Notes under the pieces: generated by a model
Seen by the model: the letters and a program-made list of their open reading frames with translations, nothing else
The model's database searches: none
Told to the model about the DNA's origin: nothing
Source of the DNA: Methanoregula sp.
GTDB taxonomy: Archaea > Halobacteriota > Methanomicrobia > Methanomicrobiales > Methanospirillaceae
Assembly: GCF_028679125.1 (NCBI RefSeq)
Contig: NZ_JAJRCG010000014.1
Span: 1 to 63,563 of the forward strand
Direction of reading: 5' to 3'
DNA length: 63,563 nt
Program-made: the position numbers and the translations under genes
Shown here: positions 8,277 to 17,831 of the stretch, one piece after another
How the letters are laid out: every line of letters begins with the position of its first letter
How positions within the stretch are numbered: the stretch's first letter is position 1

Positions 8277-9574
8277 TGAGCGGCGAGATTGCATTCAACC
8301 CGGATGATAAGTACAACGCCTTTCTGACAACCTGCAGGAAAGCCCCCCACGGAACCGGTAAACTGGCCGGAGTCGCAGTTGCGGTCAAGGACAATATATC
8401 GACACTGAATATCGAGACCACCTGTGCGTCAAAGATCCTCAAAGGCTACATTCCCCCCTATGATGCCCACGCGGTTGGACTCCTGAAATCCGAAGGAGCA
8501 GCGATCGTCGGCAAGACCAACATGGACGAGTTCGGGATGGGGACCACCACCGAGAACTCAGGGTTTGGCCCCACTCTCAATCCCTGCGACACCACGCGGG
8601 TTCCCGGAGGATCCAGCGGAGGCAGTGCCGCAGCAGTTGCAGCAGGCATGGTACGTATGGCGCTCGGTACCGACACCGGGGGTTCCATCCGGTGTCCCGC
8701 GGCATTCTGCGGGATTGTCGGCCTGAAGCCCAGTTACGGCCGGGTCTCCCGGTACGGGCTTATCGCGTACTCAAATTCCCTCGAACAGATCGGCCCCATG
8801 GGAAAGACCGTAACCGATGTCTCCACCCTCATGGGTGTCATCGCGGGATACGATCGCCACGACACCTCCTCACTGAATAAGCCGTACAACCATACCCCCA
8901 AAGCGGATATCAAAGGCCTGCGGATCGGCATACCGCAGGAGTACTTCGGCAAGGGTGTTGACTCACAAGTTGCGGCGGTCGTAAAGAAGGCAATCGGACG
9001 GCTCGAAGAACTCGGGGCAACCACCGTCCCGTGCAGCATCCCCTCCATGGAATACGCGCTCGCAGCGTACTATGTTACCTGTACCTGCGAGGCCAGTTCC
9101 AACCTTGCCCGGTTCGACGGGGTCCGCTATGGTCCTGCCGCAGACACGAAGAAGTCGTGGCACGATGCCTACCAGGAAGTCAGAAGTGCGGCGTTCGGGC
9201 CGGAGGTCCGGCGCCGGATCATGCTCGGCACCTTCGCACTCTCCAGCGGGTATTATGGCAAGTACTATGCAAAGGCACAGATCGCACGGGAGAATATCAA
9301 AGCAGATTTCAACCGCATCTTTGCCGATGTCGATGTGATCGCAGGGCCGACCATGCCCACCATCGCGTTTAAACTCAAAGAGAAGAGCGACCCGCTCTCC
9401 ATGTACCTTGCCGATATCCTCACGGTGCCGGCAAACCTCGCGGGGATTCCTGCCATTTCAGTACCCTGTGGAAAATCGGAGGGTATGCCGGTCGGACTCC
9501 AGATCATGGGCCGGATGTTCGATGACGAGCGTGTGGTTGATGTTGCCTATGCCTACGAACAGGCGGTGAACTGA
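8276..9574 (+). CDS. gatA: Asp/Glu-tRNA amidotransferase subunit A
   Basis: GatA is the glutaminase of the complex and releases ammonia from glutamine. The 432-residue protein has the amidase signature with the complete Ser-cis-Ser-Lys triad: Lys38 in AVAVKDN, Ser113 in PGGSSGGSAAA and Ser137 in TDTGGSIRCP. The spacings of 75 and 24 residues are those of characterised GatA. The GTG start at 8276 overlaps the gatC stop by one base. The two GatAB subunits are adjacent here, as in genomes that make Asn-tRNA indirectly. Gln-tRNA in archaea is normally made by GatDE, which is not seen in this window. Confidence 0.95.
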   Translation: MSGEIAFNPDDKYNAFLTTCRKAPHGTGKLAGVAVAVKDNISTLNIETTCASKILKGYIPPYDAHAVGLLKSEGAAIVGKTNMDEFGMGTTTENSGFGPTLNPCDTTRVPGGSSGGSAAAVAAGMVRMALGTDTGGSIRCPAAFCGIVGLKPSYGRVSRYGLIAYSNSLEQIGPMGKTVTDVSTLMGVIAGYDRHDTSSLNKPYNHTPKADIKGLRIGIPQEYFGKGVDSQVAAVVKKAIGRLEELGATTVPCSIPSMEYALAAYYVTCTCEASSNLARFDGVRYGPAADTKKSWHDAYQEVRSAAFGPEVRRRIMLGTFALSSGYYGKYYAKAQIARENIKADFNRIFADVDVIAGPTMPTIAFKLKEKSDPLSMYLADILTVPANLAGIPAISVPCGKSEGMPVGLQIMGRMFDDERVVDVAYAYEQAVN

Positions 9575-9575
9575 T

Positions 9576-11030
9576 ATGGTTGATGCTGAAGATCAGGTGA
9601 TTGTCGGGCTTGAAGTCCACTGCCAGCTGGATACGAAGAGCAAGCTCTTCTGCGGCTGTTCCACCGATTACCGGAGCGACGGGCCCAACACCCACGTCTG
9701 CCCGATCTGTCTCGGGCTGCCCGGCGCGATGCCGGCTCTCAACAAGAGGGCAATCCAGTACGCGATGAAGGTGGCAAAGGCCCTGAACTGCGAGGTATTA
9801 AACGAATCCGAGTTCTCGCGGAAGAACTACTTCTATCCCGACCTTGACAAGGCCTACCAGATCACCCAGTACGACAAGCCGCTTGCAGAGGGCGGATACG
9901 TTGAGATCGAGAGCGACGAGGGGGGAGAGAGGAAGATCCGTCTCACCCGTATCCATGTCGAGGAAGACCCGGGCCGGCTCGTCCACATGGGCAATGTCGA
10001 GCGCGGAAAATACTCTCTCGTGGACTATAACCGTGCGGGTATCCCGCTCATCGAGATCGTCTCCGAGCCGGACATGCGCTCCCCGAAGGAGGCACGGAAG
10101 TTCTTAAACAAGCTCCGTGCAAAGCTCGAGTACCTCAGTGTCTTTGACTCCGAGAAGGAGGGATCGCTCCGTGTCGATGCCAACATCTCGATCAAAGGAA
10201 ACGAGCGCGTGGAAGTCAAGAATATCACTTCCTACAAGGGTGTGGAAAAGGCGCTCCTGTTCGAGGTGACCCGGCAGAAGAACCTGATCCGGCGCGGACA
10301 GAAGATCGAGCGCGAAACCCGGCACTACCTCGAAGCCCGGGGTGTCACCCAGTCAGCCCGGAGCAAGGAGCAGGAGAACGACTACCGCTACTTCCCCGAA
10401 CCGGACCTCCGCCCCCTCCGCGTGAAATCCTGGGTTGACGGTATCATCCTCCCGGAACTTCCGGACGCCCGCCGCGAGCGGTTCATTGCAGAATACGGCT
10501 GCTCGCTCAACCATGCCCGCACCCTCACCGGCGAACTGAAACTCGCCAACTTCTTCGAGAAGGTTGTAGCATCTGACAAGGCAGGACTCGCCCCCCTGGC
10601 CTCTACCTGGATCGCCGACACCCTGATCGGGGAACTGAACTACCGCGATATGAGCCTTGACAAGGTTGAACCGGCGGCCATGACCGGGCTTGTCCTCCTC
10701 TTAAAAGCAGGTACCATCACCGATAAGAGCGGGGTTGAGGTGCTGCGGGTAATGCTCGATCAGCGGCTGAAGAACGAAACCGTTGAGACTCCGGATGCCA
10801 TCGTGAAGCGCCTCAATCTCGCCAAGACCACCGGGGATTCCGGGGCCATTGCGGCTGCGGTCGAAGCCGCGATCACCGAGAACCCCAAGGCCCTTGAAGA
10901 CTACCGGGCCGGTAAGGGCGGTGCGCTCAATTTCCTCGTGGGACAGGTCATGAAGAAGACGCGGGGAAAAGCAGACCCCGCCGAACTGAACCGGATGCTC
11001 ACCGAAGCGCTGAAGAAAAGGGAGGCGTAA
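9576..11030 (+). CDS. gatB: Asp/Glu-tRNA amidotransferase subunit B
   Basis: GatB binds the misacylated tRNA, phosphorylates the side chain and amidates it with ammonia from GatA. The 484-residue protein begins with the family pattern VIVGLEVHCQLDTKSKLFCGC and carries the CPICLGLPG signature near residue 40; these Cys residues bind zinc in the family. RLTRIHVEEDPGRLVH and YNRAGIPLIEIVSEPD are the cradle-domain motifs, and the C-terminal YqeY-like tail ends with the expected NFLVGQVMKKTRGKADP. The ATG lies 1 nt after the gatA stop. Confidence 0.95.
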   Translation: MVDAEDQVIVGLEVHCQLDTKSKLFCGCSTDYRSDGPNTHVCPICLGLPGAMPALNKRAIQYAMKVAKALNCEVLNESEFSRKNYFYPDLDKAYQITQYDKPLAEGGYVEIESDEGGERKIRLTRIHVEEDPGRLVHMGNVERGKYSLVDYNRAGIPLIEIVSEPDMRSPKEARKFLNKLRAKLEYLSVFDSEKEGSLRVDANISIKGNERVEVKNITSYKGVEKALLFEVTRQKNLIRRGQKIERETRHYLEARGVTQSARSKEQENDYRYFPEPDLRPLRVKSWVDGIILPELPDARRERFIAEYGCSLNHARTLTGELKLANFFEKVVASDKAGLAPLASTWIADTLIGELNYRDMSLDKVEPAAMTGLVLLLKAGTITDKSGVEVLRVMLDQRLKNETVETPDAIVKRLNLAKTTGDSGAIAAAVEAAITENPKALEDYRAGKGGALNFLVGQVMKKTRGKADPAELNRMLTEALKKREA

Positions 11031-11035
11031 CACCC

Positions 11036-13864
11036 GTGCACCTGATCGTTGCGGAAAAGAACATCTCGGCCCGGCGTATTGCCGAGATCCTCTCGGAAGG
11101 AAAGAAGGTCGTCGAGCAGAAGGATGCCGGTGTCTCCACCTACCATTTCGGGGACACGACAACCATGGGTCTCCGGGGCCATGTCGTGGAGATCGATTTC
11201 GAACCGGGATACTCCAACTGGCGCAGCGAATCGTCAACCCCCCGGAGCCTCATCGATGCAAAGACCATCAAGATCCCGACGGAAAAGAAGATCGTCTCGC
11301 TGCTCCATAAACTGGCGCGGAAGGCAGACCGCGTCACCATTGCAACGGATTTTGATACGGAAGGGGAACTGATCGGTAAGGAAGCATTCGAACTTGTCCG
11401 GGCCGTCAACCCGAAGGTCAAGATCGACCGTGCACGGTTCTCCGCCATCACTGCGCAGGAACTCAAGGCAGCATTTTCCAACACCACCGAACTCGACTTT
11501 GCGCTTGCCGCTGCCGGGGAAGCACGGCAGTCCATCGACCTCATGTGGGGCGCATCCCTCACCCGGTTCATCTCGCTTGCCGCCCGACGCGGGGGCCAGA
11601 ACATCCTCTCGGTAGGCCGGGTCCAGACCCCGACCCTCTCCATGATCGTGGACCGGGAGAAGGAGATCGAGGCGTTCGTGCCGGAGAAGTACTGGCAGCT
11701 CGCACTCGACTTCGAGAAGAAGGGTGAAGTGATCGAGGCCCGGCACACCAACGGCCGGTTCCACGAGAAAGCGGTGGCCGAACAGGCACGGGATCGCACC
11801 AAGTCGCCCCTTGTTGTCAAGGAAGTCAGGACCGGGACCAAACAGGACCGGGCCCCGTCACCGTTCGACACCACCACGTACATCGTTGCAGCAGCACGGC
11901 TCGGGCTCTCAGCGGCGAATGCGATGCGCATTGCCGAAGACCTGTACATGAACGGTTTCATCTCGTACCCGAGAACCGACAATACCGTATATCCCCCATC
12001 GCTCGATATCGACGGTATCTTAAAGACCCTCCGTGCGTCACCCTTCAAAAAAGACGTTGAATGGGTGATGGCCAACCGCCGCCCGGTCCCGACTCAGGGC
12101 AAGAAGTCCTCGACCGACCACCCCCCAATCCACCCCACGGGTGCTGCCACAAAGGAGCAACTCGGCGACGATGCATTCAAGGTCTATGAGCTTGTACTCC
12201 GGCGCTTCCTCGCCACCCTTGCGCCCGATGCAATGTGGAAGACCCTGAAGATCCTCTTCGATGCAAACGGGGAGGAGTACACCACCACCGGCGGGCAGCT
12301 CACCGAACCCGGCTGGCACACGGTCTACCCGTTCAGCGAGGCACGCGAGACACTCCTGCCGGAATTCGTCACGGGGGAAAACCTCCCGATCAGGAAGGTC
12401 ATCCTTGATGAGAAGGAGACCCAGCCCCCCGCACGCTACACGCAGAGCAAACTCATCCAGCGGATGGAAGAGCTCGGCCTCGGCACCAAGAGTACGCGGC
12501 ACGAAGTGATCGCCAAGCTCGTATCCCGGAAGTACGTTGAGGGAACACCCCTCCGCCCGACCCTGGTAGGCCGGGCCGTAACCGAGACGCTCGAACAGCA
12601 TGCCGACGCGATCACCAAGCCCGTCATGACCCAGACCATCGAAGCGCACATGCAGCTGATCAAGCAGAGCCAGCGGACGCGGGAGGACGTGATCAAGGAA
12701 TCCCGTACCATGTTGCACCATGCGTTCGACCAGCTCGAGGCGAACGAGGAACTGATCGGCAATGATATCCGGGACCGGACCGCAGAGGAGATGAACCTCG
12801 GAAAATGCCCGGTCTGCGGCGGGACGCTGGCCATCAAGCACCTCCGCGGCAACACGCAGTTCATCGGCTGCTCGCGCTATCCTGACTGCAGCTTCAACAT
12901 CGGCCTGCCCATGGCCCAGTGGGGTTTTGCCGTACGCACCGATGAGAAATGCGAGAAGCACGGTCTCAATTTCGTCCGGCTTATCCGTAAGGGTGCCCGC
13001 CCGTGGGAGATCGGCTGCCCGCTCTGCCACCAGATCACCTCCAACCGGGAATCGCTCGAAGAGATCCCGTCGGCCGACAAGGCACTCGTGGATAAAATCC
13101 AGGCCAGCCACATTTACACCGTAGCAGAGCTGTCGCGTAGTACACCCGAAGACCTTGCAAAGAAACTCGGGCTGCCACAGGACCGGGCCGTAACCATCAT
13201 CCACGACGCCGGCCTCGTGCTCGAAAAACTCCGGCGCCGCTCGGAGTGCCGCAAGTTCATGCGCGAACGCATCATCCCGAGGAGAGGGCGCAGTTCGGCA
13301 AAGATCCTGACCGCTCTCAAGGAGGCCGGCATCACCGAACTCTCCCGCCTTGCAAAGGCAGACAGCGCAGTGCTGAAGAAAGCGGGAGCCAGCGATGCAG
13401 AAGCAGAGCAACTGATTGCCGATGCCCGGATCGTATACCACAGCAAGGTGCTCAAAGAGATCGGCATACCGGCCGTGAGTCTGAAAAAATACATCAATGC
13501 CGGCATCATCGAACCCGAAGCATTCTGTGCCCAAAAGCCAGAAGCGCTCAGCGAGAAAACCGGAATGTCACTCTCAACGGTCCAGAAGCACGTTGAGAAG
13601 GTCTGTGCATATCTCAAAAAACCCGTCCCGAAGAAGATCTCAAAACTCCAGAACGAGCGCGGCAGGAAGGAACTCCTTTCTATCAGCGGTCTTGGTGCGT
13701 CGGCGGTCGAGAAGATGTTCAAGGCAGAGATCATCAACGGCGATACACTCCTTGCCGCCGATCCCGTAAAAACTGCTGCCGCAACCGGCATCCCGGAGCA
13801 GAAGATCCGGGACTACCAGAACGTTCTCAAAAGAAAGAAGGATACCGCAGTCATCCAGATCTGA
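11036..13864 (+). CDS. topA: DNA topoisomerase I (type IA)
   Basis: The enzyme relaxes negative supercoils by transient cleavage of one strand. The 942-residue protein starts at GTG 11036, five bases after gatB. The Toprim domain is at residues 1-135 (LIVAEKN, then ATDFDTEGELIG at 103-114). The catalytic tyrosine is Tyr311 in MNGFISYPRTDN. A zinc-finger module CPVCGG...CSRYPDC follows near residues 590-620. The tail of about 250 residues holds repeated helix-hairpin-helix-like segments (ISGLGASAVEKMFKAEI, AGITELSRLAKADSAVLKKAG). Archaeal TopA proteins often have this long tail. The T-run TATTTTTTTG just after the stop may end the operon. Confidence 0.95.
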   Translation: MHLIVAEKNISARRIAEILSEGKKVVEQKDAGVSTYHFGDTTTMGLRGHVVEIDFEPGYSNWRSESSTPRSLIDAKTIKIPTEKKIVSLLHKLARKADRVTIATDFDTEGELIGKEAFELVRAVNPKVKIDRARFSAITAQELKAAFSNTTELDFALAAAGEARQSIDLMWGASLTRFISLAARRGGQNILSVGRVQTPTLSMIVDREKEIEAFVPEKYWQLALDFEKKGEVIEARHTNGRFHEKAVAEQARDRTKSPLVVKEVRTGTKQDRAPSPFDTTTYIVAAARLGLSAANAMRIAEDLYMNGFISYPRTDNTVYPPSLDIDGILKTLRASPFKKDVEWVMANRRPVPTQGKKSSTDHPPIHPTGAATKEQLGDDAFKVYELVLRRFLATLAPDAMWKTLKILFDANGEEYTTTGGQLTEPGWHTVYPFSEARETLLPEFVTGENLPIRKVILDEKETQPPARYTQSKLIQRMEELGLGTKSTRHEVIAKLVSRKYVEGTPLRPTLVGRAVTETLEQHADAITKPVMTQTIEAHMQLIKQSQRTREDVIKESRTMLHHAFDQLEANEELIGNDIRDRTAEEMNLGKCPVCGGTLAIKHLRGNTQFIGCSRYPDCSFNIGLPMAQWGFAVRTDEKCEKHGLNFVRLIRKGARPWEIGCPLCHQITSNRESLEEIPSADKALVDKIQASHIYTVAELSRSTPEDLAKKLGLPQDRAVTIIHDAGLVLEKLRRRSECRKFMRERIIPRRGRSSAKILTALKEAGITELSRLAKADSAVLKKAGASDAEAEQLIADARIVYHSKVLKEIGIPAVSLKKYINAGIIEPEAFCAQKPEALSEKTGMSLSTVQKHVEKVCAYLKKPVPKKISKLQNERGRKELLSISGLGASAVEKMFKAEIINGDTLLAADPVKTAAATGIPEQKIRDYQNVLKRKKDTAVIQI

Positions 13865-14024
13865 TTCGCGGGAGGGTATCTCTATTTTTTTGCGCATGTT
13901 CGATCGCGACCCGCAGGTCGTTGTCCTCGAACGGCTTGACCATGAACCCGTCAGGCTGCGTAGCCTTTGCCCGTTCAAGGTTGGGACCATCCGAATGAGT
14001 GGCATACACGACAGGGATATTGAA
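13851..14024 (-). pseudogene. Response-regulator receiver-domain remnant (C-terminal half only)
   Basis: The minus strand encodes about 57 codons reading IPVVYATHSDGPNLERAKAT and then QPDGFMVKPFEDNDLRVAIE. This is the end of a receiver domain, with the conserved Thr/Ser strand (VVYATHS) and the Lys-Pro pair (MVKPFED). The phospho-accepting aspartate and the first half are gone: two TGA codons lie directly before the surviving part. The frame runs into the 3' end of topA by 14 bases. It is a decayed copy, probably of a PAS-kinase-associated regulator of the kind present elsewhere in the window. Confidence 0.75.
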
Positions 14025-14081
14025 TCATCAGGAGAGGTATCCGGTATATGTGGATGAAGCACTAATGGTACACTGATTCTG

Positions 14082-14771
14082 ATGAAATGGAAAGACTGGG
14101 TGCACGTAACCAAACTCGATCCGGATAAACACCTGAAGAGTGAAGACATTGAGGCAATTGCTGGCAGCGGTACCGATGCCATCATGCTCTCAGGCACCCT
14201 GAACGTGACAAAGGAAAATCTTGCAGAACTCTTAAAGCAGGTCAAGACATACGATCTGCCGCTCGTCATGGAACCGGCCGGGCCGGAAGCCGTGCTCATG
14301 CAGGGGATCGATTATGTCTTTGTCCCCAGCGTGATGAACACCACCGATGTCACGTGGATTGTCGGGAAGCACAAGGCATGGGTACAGATGTGCCAGGGGA
14401 AGATCCCCTGGGGCGACACTATCGTACCCGAGGCATACATCGTGCTCAACCCGGCATCTTCCGTAGGGAAAGTGACAAAAGCGATCTGTGACCTCAAACC
14501 GGAGGAAGTCGCAGCCTACGCGGCCGTTGCCGACCATTACTTCCATTTCCCGATCGTCTATATCGAGTACAGCGGCACGTTCGGCAACCCTGCAATGGTG
14601 AAGGCCGCATCGGAAGCCATTGACAAATCCATCCTCTACTATGGCGGCGGGATCAACTCCGCTGAGAAAGCAGCACAGATGGCGAAATACGCGGATACCA
14701 TCGTTGTCGGGAATGCAGTCTACGACCAGGGCGCATCCGTCCTGAAGGCGACCGTGGACGCGGTCCAGTAA
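14082..14771 (+). CDS. Geranylgeranylglyceryl phosphate synthase
   Basis: This TIM-barrel prenyltransferase makes the first ether bond of archaeal membrane lipids from sn-glycerol-1-phosphate and geranylgeranyl diphosphate. The 229 residues match the PcrB/GGGPS family: WVHVTKLDPDKHL at the start, SGTDAIMLSGTLNVT, LPLVMEPAGPEAV, then the phosphate-binding IYIEYSGTFGNP-like stretch and YYGGGINSAEKA. Length is normal. It is followed after 8 nt by trmJ on the same strand. No clear ribosome-binding site precedes the ATG, so a leaderless message is likely. Confidence 0.93.
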   Translation: MKWKDWVHVTKLDPDKHLKSEDIEAIAGSGTDAIMLSGTLNVTKENLAELLKQVKTYDLPLVMEPAGPEAVLMQGIDYVFVPSVMNTTDVTWIVGKHKAWVQMCQGKIPWGDTIVPEAYIVLNPASSVGKVTKAICDLKPEEVAAYAAVADHYFHFPIVYIEYSGTFGNPAMVKAASEAIDKSILYYGGGINSAEKAAQMAKYADTIVVGNAVYDQGASVLKATVDAVQ

Positions 14772-14779
14772 TTCTTTTT

Positions 14780-15541
14780 ATGCCCGAGATCGACATCGTC
14801 CTCGTTGAACCGCTCTACGATGGCAACGTGGGGTTTGCCGCACGGGTGATGAAGAACTTCGGGTTCACCCGGCTTGTGCTCATCAACCCGTGCAAACTCG
14901 GCGAGGAGGCGAAGGGCCGGGCATCCCATGCGCAGGATGTGCTGAAAAATGCTGATGTCTGTACCATTGAGGACGTATTCAGCCGGAGCAACATTGTCAT
15001 CGCTACGACTGGAGAGGTGAGCAAGTCTGCCTGCCATGCGATGCGGATGCCTTTTTATTCGCCCAAGGAACTCCGCGAGCGGATCAGGGACGTGGACGGC
15101 CGGATCTCGATCCTGTTCGGGCGGGAGAACTGGGGGCTCAACAACGATGAAGTAAAGCGGAGCGACATGATCTGCACCATCCCGACCCATGAGATGTACC
15201 CGATCCTCAATCTCTCGCACGCGGTGGGGGTGGTCTGTTACGAACTCGCGAACCTGCCGCTGCCGGAGATCCGGCTCGCTCCTCCGCAGGATATGGAGTA
15301 CCTGTACCGGCACGTTGACCGGTACCTGGATGAGATCCATCACCCGGATTTCAAGCGGGAGAATACCATGACCCTGATCCGCAGGGTTCTCGGGAGGGCG
15401 AACCTGACAACCCGCGAGGCCAGCACCCTTCATGGCCTGCTGCGCAGGAGCGAATGGCATATCGATCCCACGCTGCTGGACCGGGACAAGACGGGGAAGG
15501 GGAATTTAATAGAATTTCGTGAGGATGAAGAGAAGCGGTAG
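14780..15541 (+). CDS. trmJ: tRNA (cytidine/uridine-2'-O-)-methyltransferase TrmJ
   Basis: TrmJ methylates the ribose of nucleotide 32 of tRNA using S-adenosylmethionine. The 253-residue protein is a SPOUT-class enzyme: DIVLVEPLYDGNVGFAARVMKNFG at the start is motif 1, ISILFGRENWGLNNDE is motif 2, and MICTIPTHEMYPILNLSHAVGVVCYEL forms the knotted motif 3. The C-terminal helices (TLIRRVLGRANLTTREASTLHGLLRR) are the dimer extension of TrmJ rather than a short TrmL-type protein. It is likely co-transcribed with the GGGP synthase gene. Confidence 0.9.
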   Translation: MPEIDIVLVEPLYDGNVGFAARVMKNFGFTRLVLINPCKLGEEAKGRASHAQDVLKNADVCTIEDVFSRSNIVIATTGEVSKSACHAMRMPFYSPKELRERIRDVDGRISILFGRENWGLNNDEVKRSDMICTIPTHEMYPILNLSHAVGVVCYELANLPLPEIRLAPPQDMEYLYRHVDRYLDEIHHPDFKRENTMTLIRRVLGRANLTTREASTLHGLLRRSEWHIDPTLLDRDKTGKGNLIEFREDEEKR

Positions 15542-15639
15542 GCAGGTATCCTCTCCACCTGCACTGGCAGATGACGACCGGGGAGGGACATTATCGAATG
15601 GTTTCCGGGCCAGACGATTGTCTTCACCAATGCCCTGGC

Positions 15640-15745
15640 AAGATCGCTGGTTCAAGGCTGGACCGTTATGCGAGACCGACCATCTCCTGGGTTTCGGAGG
15701 GGACGGGGGGGGCCGGGCCGGAATTGCCGAATATTATTCCGGGCA
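15640..15745. repeat. Dispersed degenerate repeat, family 1, copy A
   Basis: The segment resembles the one at 18108-18212. Shared blocks in order are CAAGATCGCTGGTTCAAGGC/CATGCGATCGCCGGCTCAAA, CCGTTATGCGAGACC/CCGTCACGCGAGACC, GGGTTTCGGAGGGG/GGGTTTCAGAGGGG and GCCGGAA. No open frame is conserved. The whole gap from 15542 to 15912 holds no gene I can support. Confidence 0.6.
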
Positions 15746-15912
15746 GATGCACCTTTATTTCCGGAAACTCCAATGAGAACATTGTACATAAAAAAATCCC
15801 GGAAAATACCCTCAAAGTGCCCGGAGTCCCCGGAAACTTCCGGTTCCGGAATAGCCTCGTCTCGTACTATGTCTAAACCCCGCCATTGCCTCTTAACGAG
15901 AATGACGCAAGC

Positions 15913-16515
15913 TCAACCCGACCGGCACTTCTGAATGAACATTATACAGAAAATGAGGACAATAAGTCCGAACGGATCCAAGTATAATGCGGATTGTTGT
16001 GTCGGACTCGTCTCTGATACCCTGAAGGAAATACCTGGTGAGGAACAATTAGTTGTAGCGGATGGCTTCTCATATACCGAGAACATGGCATCATCTTCCG
16101 CATCGGACTGATACGATGAAACAACAACTCTGTATTCATCCGGTTTAAAATCCGAAAGATCAACCGGATAAGACCAGATATTTTTTCCATAGGGTCCTTC
16201 TTTAATCGTCACCCTCCCCGCGGATCCGCTATAGATCGTACCCTTGATACTACGTGTCTGATTCAGCGGATAGATCTCGGCAAGGAGTTCATTGCCCGAC
16301 GAGATATTTGTTGTTCCAGAAATTGTGAATGATTCTCCGATATAATGTGTGTCATTGGGCTGTGAATCGATCGTGATCCAATAGCCTTCCGGAGAGTAAA
16401 CAGTTGGCTGAGATGAGGCAGGTGGAAAAACCAGGAACAGAATACCTGCAGTTATGAGAAGCAGCAGGATTTTTTTTGCCCCAATAAAATAATCATATTT
16501 TTTTTCAGATTTCAT
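15913..16515 (-). CDS. Surface protein with one S-layer-type Ig-like domain and C-terminal membrane anchor
   Basis: The 200-residue protein has a signal segment at about 15-35 (ILLLLITAGILFLVFPPASS) and a second hydrophobic helix near the end (PFGLIVLIFCIMFIQ) followed by KCRSG, so it would be anchored with its body outside. The middle reads WITIDSQPNDTHYIGESFTI, then SGTTNISSGNELLAEIYP and FKPDEYRVVVSS. This pattern is the repeated domain I know from S-layer and surface proteins of Methanomicrobiales, where it usually occurs in several copies. Here there is only one. Codon use is AT-richer than in flanking genes. It follows the next surface gene on the same strand after 48 nt. Confidence 0.65.
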   Translation of the reverse strand: MKSEKKYDYFIGAKKILLLLITAGILFLVFPPASSQPTVYSPEGYWITIDSQPNDTHYIGESFTISGTTNISSGNELLAEIYPLNQTRSIKGTIYSGSAGRVTIKEGPYGKNIWSYPVDLSDFKPDEYRVVVSSYQSDAEDDAMFSVYEKPSATTNCSSPGISFRVSETSPTQQSALYLDPFGLIVLIFCIMFIQKCRSG

Positions 16516-16563
16516 ATATTCCTCGATTCCAGTTAATTAGTTAAAAAAATAAAAAATTTAAAA

Positions 16564-17661
16564 TTATGGGTTGGCCGTATGCAGTGTGACTGAGTTATAG
16601 GGATAGGATGAGATCACATTAAGACCACTTGTACTCTTCGTCAATCCGTAGAGATTAATCCAGTAATCCCGATAGTCCGCCGTTACTGATTTTGTAATTG
16701 AAGAACCAGATGGGTTCTGTAATACAAAGCTCGAGAATGTTGTCGTACCTGGAAGCTTCGCATCTCCAAGAGTATTGTAACATTCAAGAACAACATCCGG
16801 GTAAATATTCGTGTTGGGTAGATAGCCACTTATGCCGAGTGCGGTAGCGCCCCCGGTTGTTGTGTCTGAGAACGTAATTGACCATGCCCCACTATTATAA
16901 CTCATGAGTCCGGTGATAGTATCTCCTACATTGACATTTATCAACGTTGAATGGTATTCATCACTGCTTGATACAGCCCAACCGGCGCCTCTCCAGGATT
17001 GTACCGAATCTCTTCCCCAAGTTAAAACCGGTTGAATAATTTTTTCTGAATTGCGAAGGCTGTTGAATAAATAAATTACCTGAGATCCCTCTGTTGGTGG
17101 TTCCGATGGAACATTCCAGTTTGCAGAAAACCGGCCGATATTTTGTTGAGATGCCATTTGAGCAGATTCAATCCAATGGTCGGGCAATCCGGGCACCGGT
17201 GTTTTTTTCTGGCTGTTATCGATAACGGTTAACAGTAATCTGTTGCCATTTGTCACGTATGTTGTTCTTTCCCCGTCGAAGGTAATCATCGACCCTGAGG
17301 GTACTTCATGAACATGGGTTGATGGCTTCATTCCATTCGGGGTCGAAACCATGGATGACCTAGCATCGTCCATAACTATGATCTGCCTACCGAATGAATC
17401 AAAAACCCGAGTAATTCCTTCTTCCGAATGATCAATGATTGATCCTTCAGGGATTGTGTACACATTATCGCCTTTGACAGGACTTAACTCGGCATTAATG
17501 TTCACTATCTCTTGTGAATTATCAATGTTCAATTGTGGAGTACTGAATTTGCTCACATCCACTGCAACCCGATTATCATCCGCCGCACTCACCATCGGTA
17601 CCATTACCATCGCTGCCACTAAAAGTGCCAGCAGCATGGTGATCAATTTCAAACGTTTCAT
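16564..17661 (-). CDS. Secreted beta-sandwich (lectin-like) protein of unknown function
   Basis: The start is taken at 17661 (MKRLKLITMLLALLV), because AAGGAG lies 10 nt upstream; an ATG at 17688 is in frame. A signal peptide ends near VSA-ADD. The mature part has a region of about 100 residues with low complexity, then IGRFSANWNVPSEPP, VIYLFNSL, IIQPVLTWGRD, WAVSSSDEYHSTLINVNVGD and TITGLMSYN. This series occurs in a family of secreted lectin-like proteins in soil bacteria and archaea that resemble peptidase G1 (eqolisin) folds; the Gln-Glu pair of that peptidase is not obvious. Base composition is AT-rich compared with core genes. Function is unknown; a cell-surface or binding role is inferred. 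Confidence 0.6.
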   Translation of the reverse strand: MKRLKLITMLLALLVAAMVMVPMVSAADDNRVAVDVSKFSTPQLNIDNSQEIVNINAELSPVKGDNVYTIPEGSIIDHSEEGITRVFDSFGRQIIVMDDARSSMVSTPNGMKPSTHVHEVPSGSMITFDGERTTYVTNGNRLLLTVIDNSQKKTPVPGLPDHWIESAQMASQQNIGRFSANWNVPSEPPTEGSQVIYLFNSLRNSEKIIQPVLTWGRDSVQSWRGAGWAVSSSDEYHSTLINVNVGDTITGLMSYNSGAWSITFSDTTTGGATALGISGYLPNTNIYPDVVLECYNTLGDAKLPGTTTFSSFVLQNPSGSSITKSVTADYRDYWINLYGLTKSTSGLNVISSYPYNSVTLHTANP

Positions 17662-17812
17662 TTGTTTCCATCTCCTTAGTTTTTCCATACGCTACGCTCG
17701 AAAGGCACGGGAAAATCTTCATAGGAGGAGAAGATAATAATCACATGCCTACGGGCGGGACCGGGTTCAACACAGTTTTGTCGCTTGGTGACCCCGTCCT
17801 TTCACTTTTCCG

Positions 17813-17831
17813 GGACAGCCTCCGGCTGTCC
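17813..17831. other. Perfect hairpin upstream of the secreted protein gene
   Basis: GGACAGCC (17813-17820) and GGCTGTCC (17824-17831) pair fully with a TCC loop. The non-coding stretch 17689-18648 also contains family-1 repeat copies and another hairpin at 18426-18450. I see no supportable gene in it. Confidence 0.5.

Noticed and set aside
12038..13534. Long antisense frame (498 codons) inside topA
   Set aside because: It is a shadow of the GC-rich topA codons; topA itself is complete with conserved motifs throughout.
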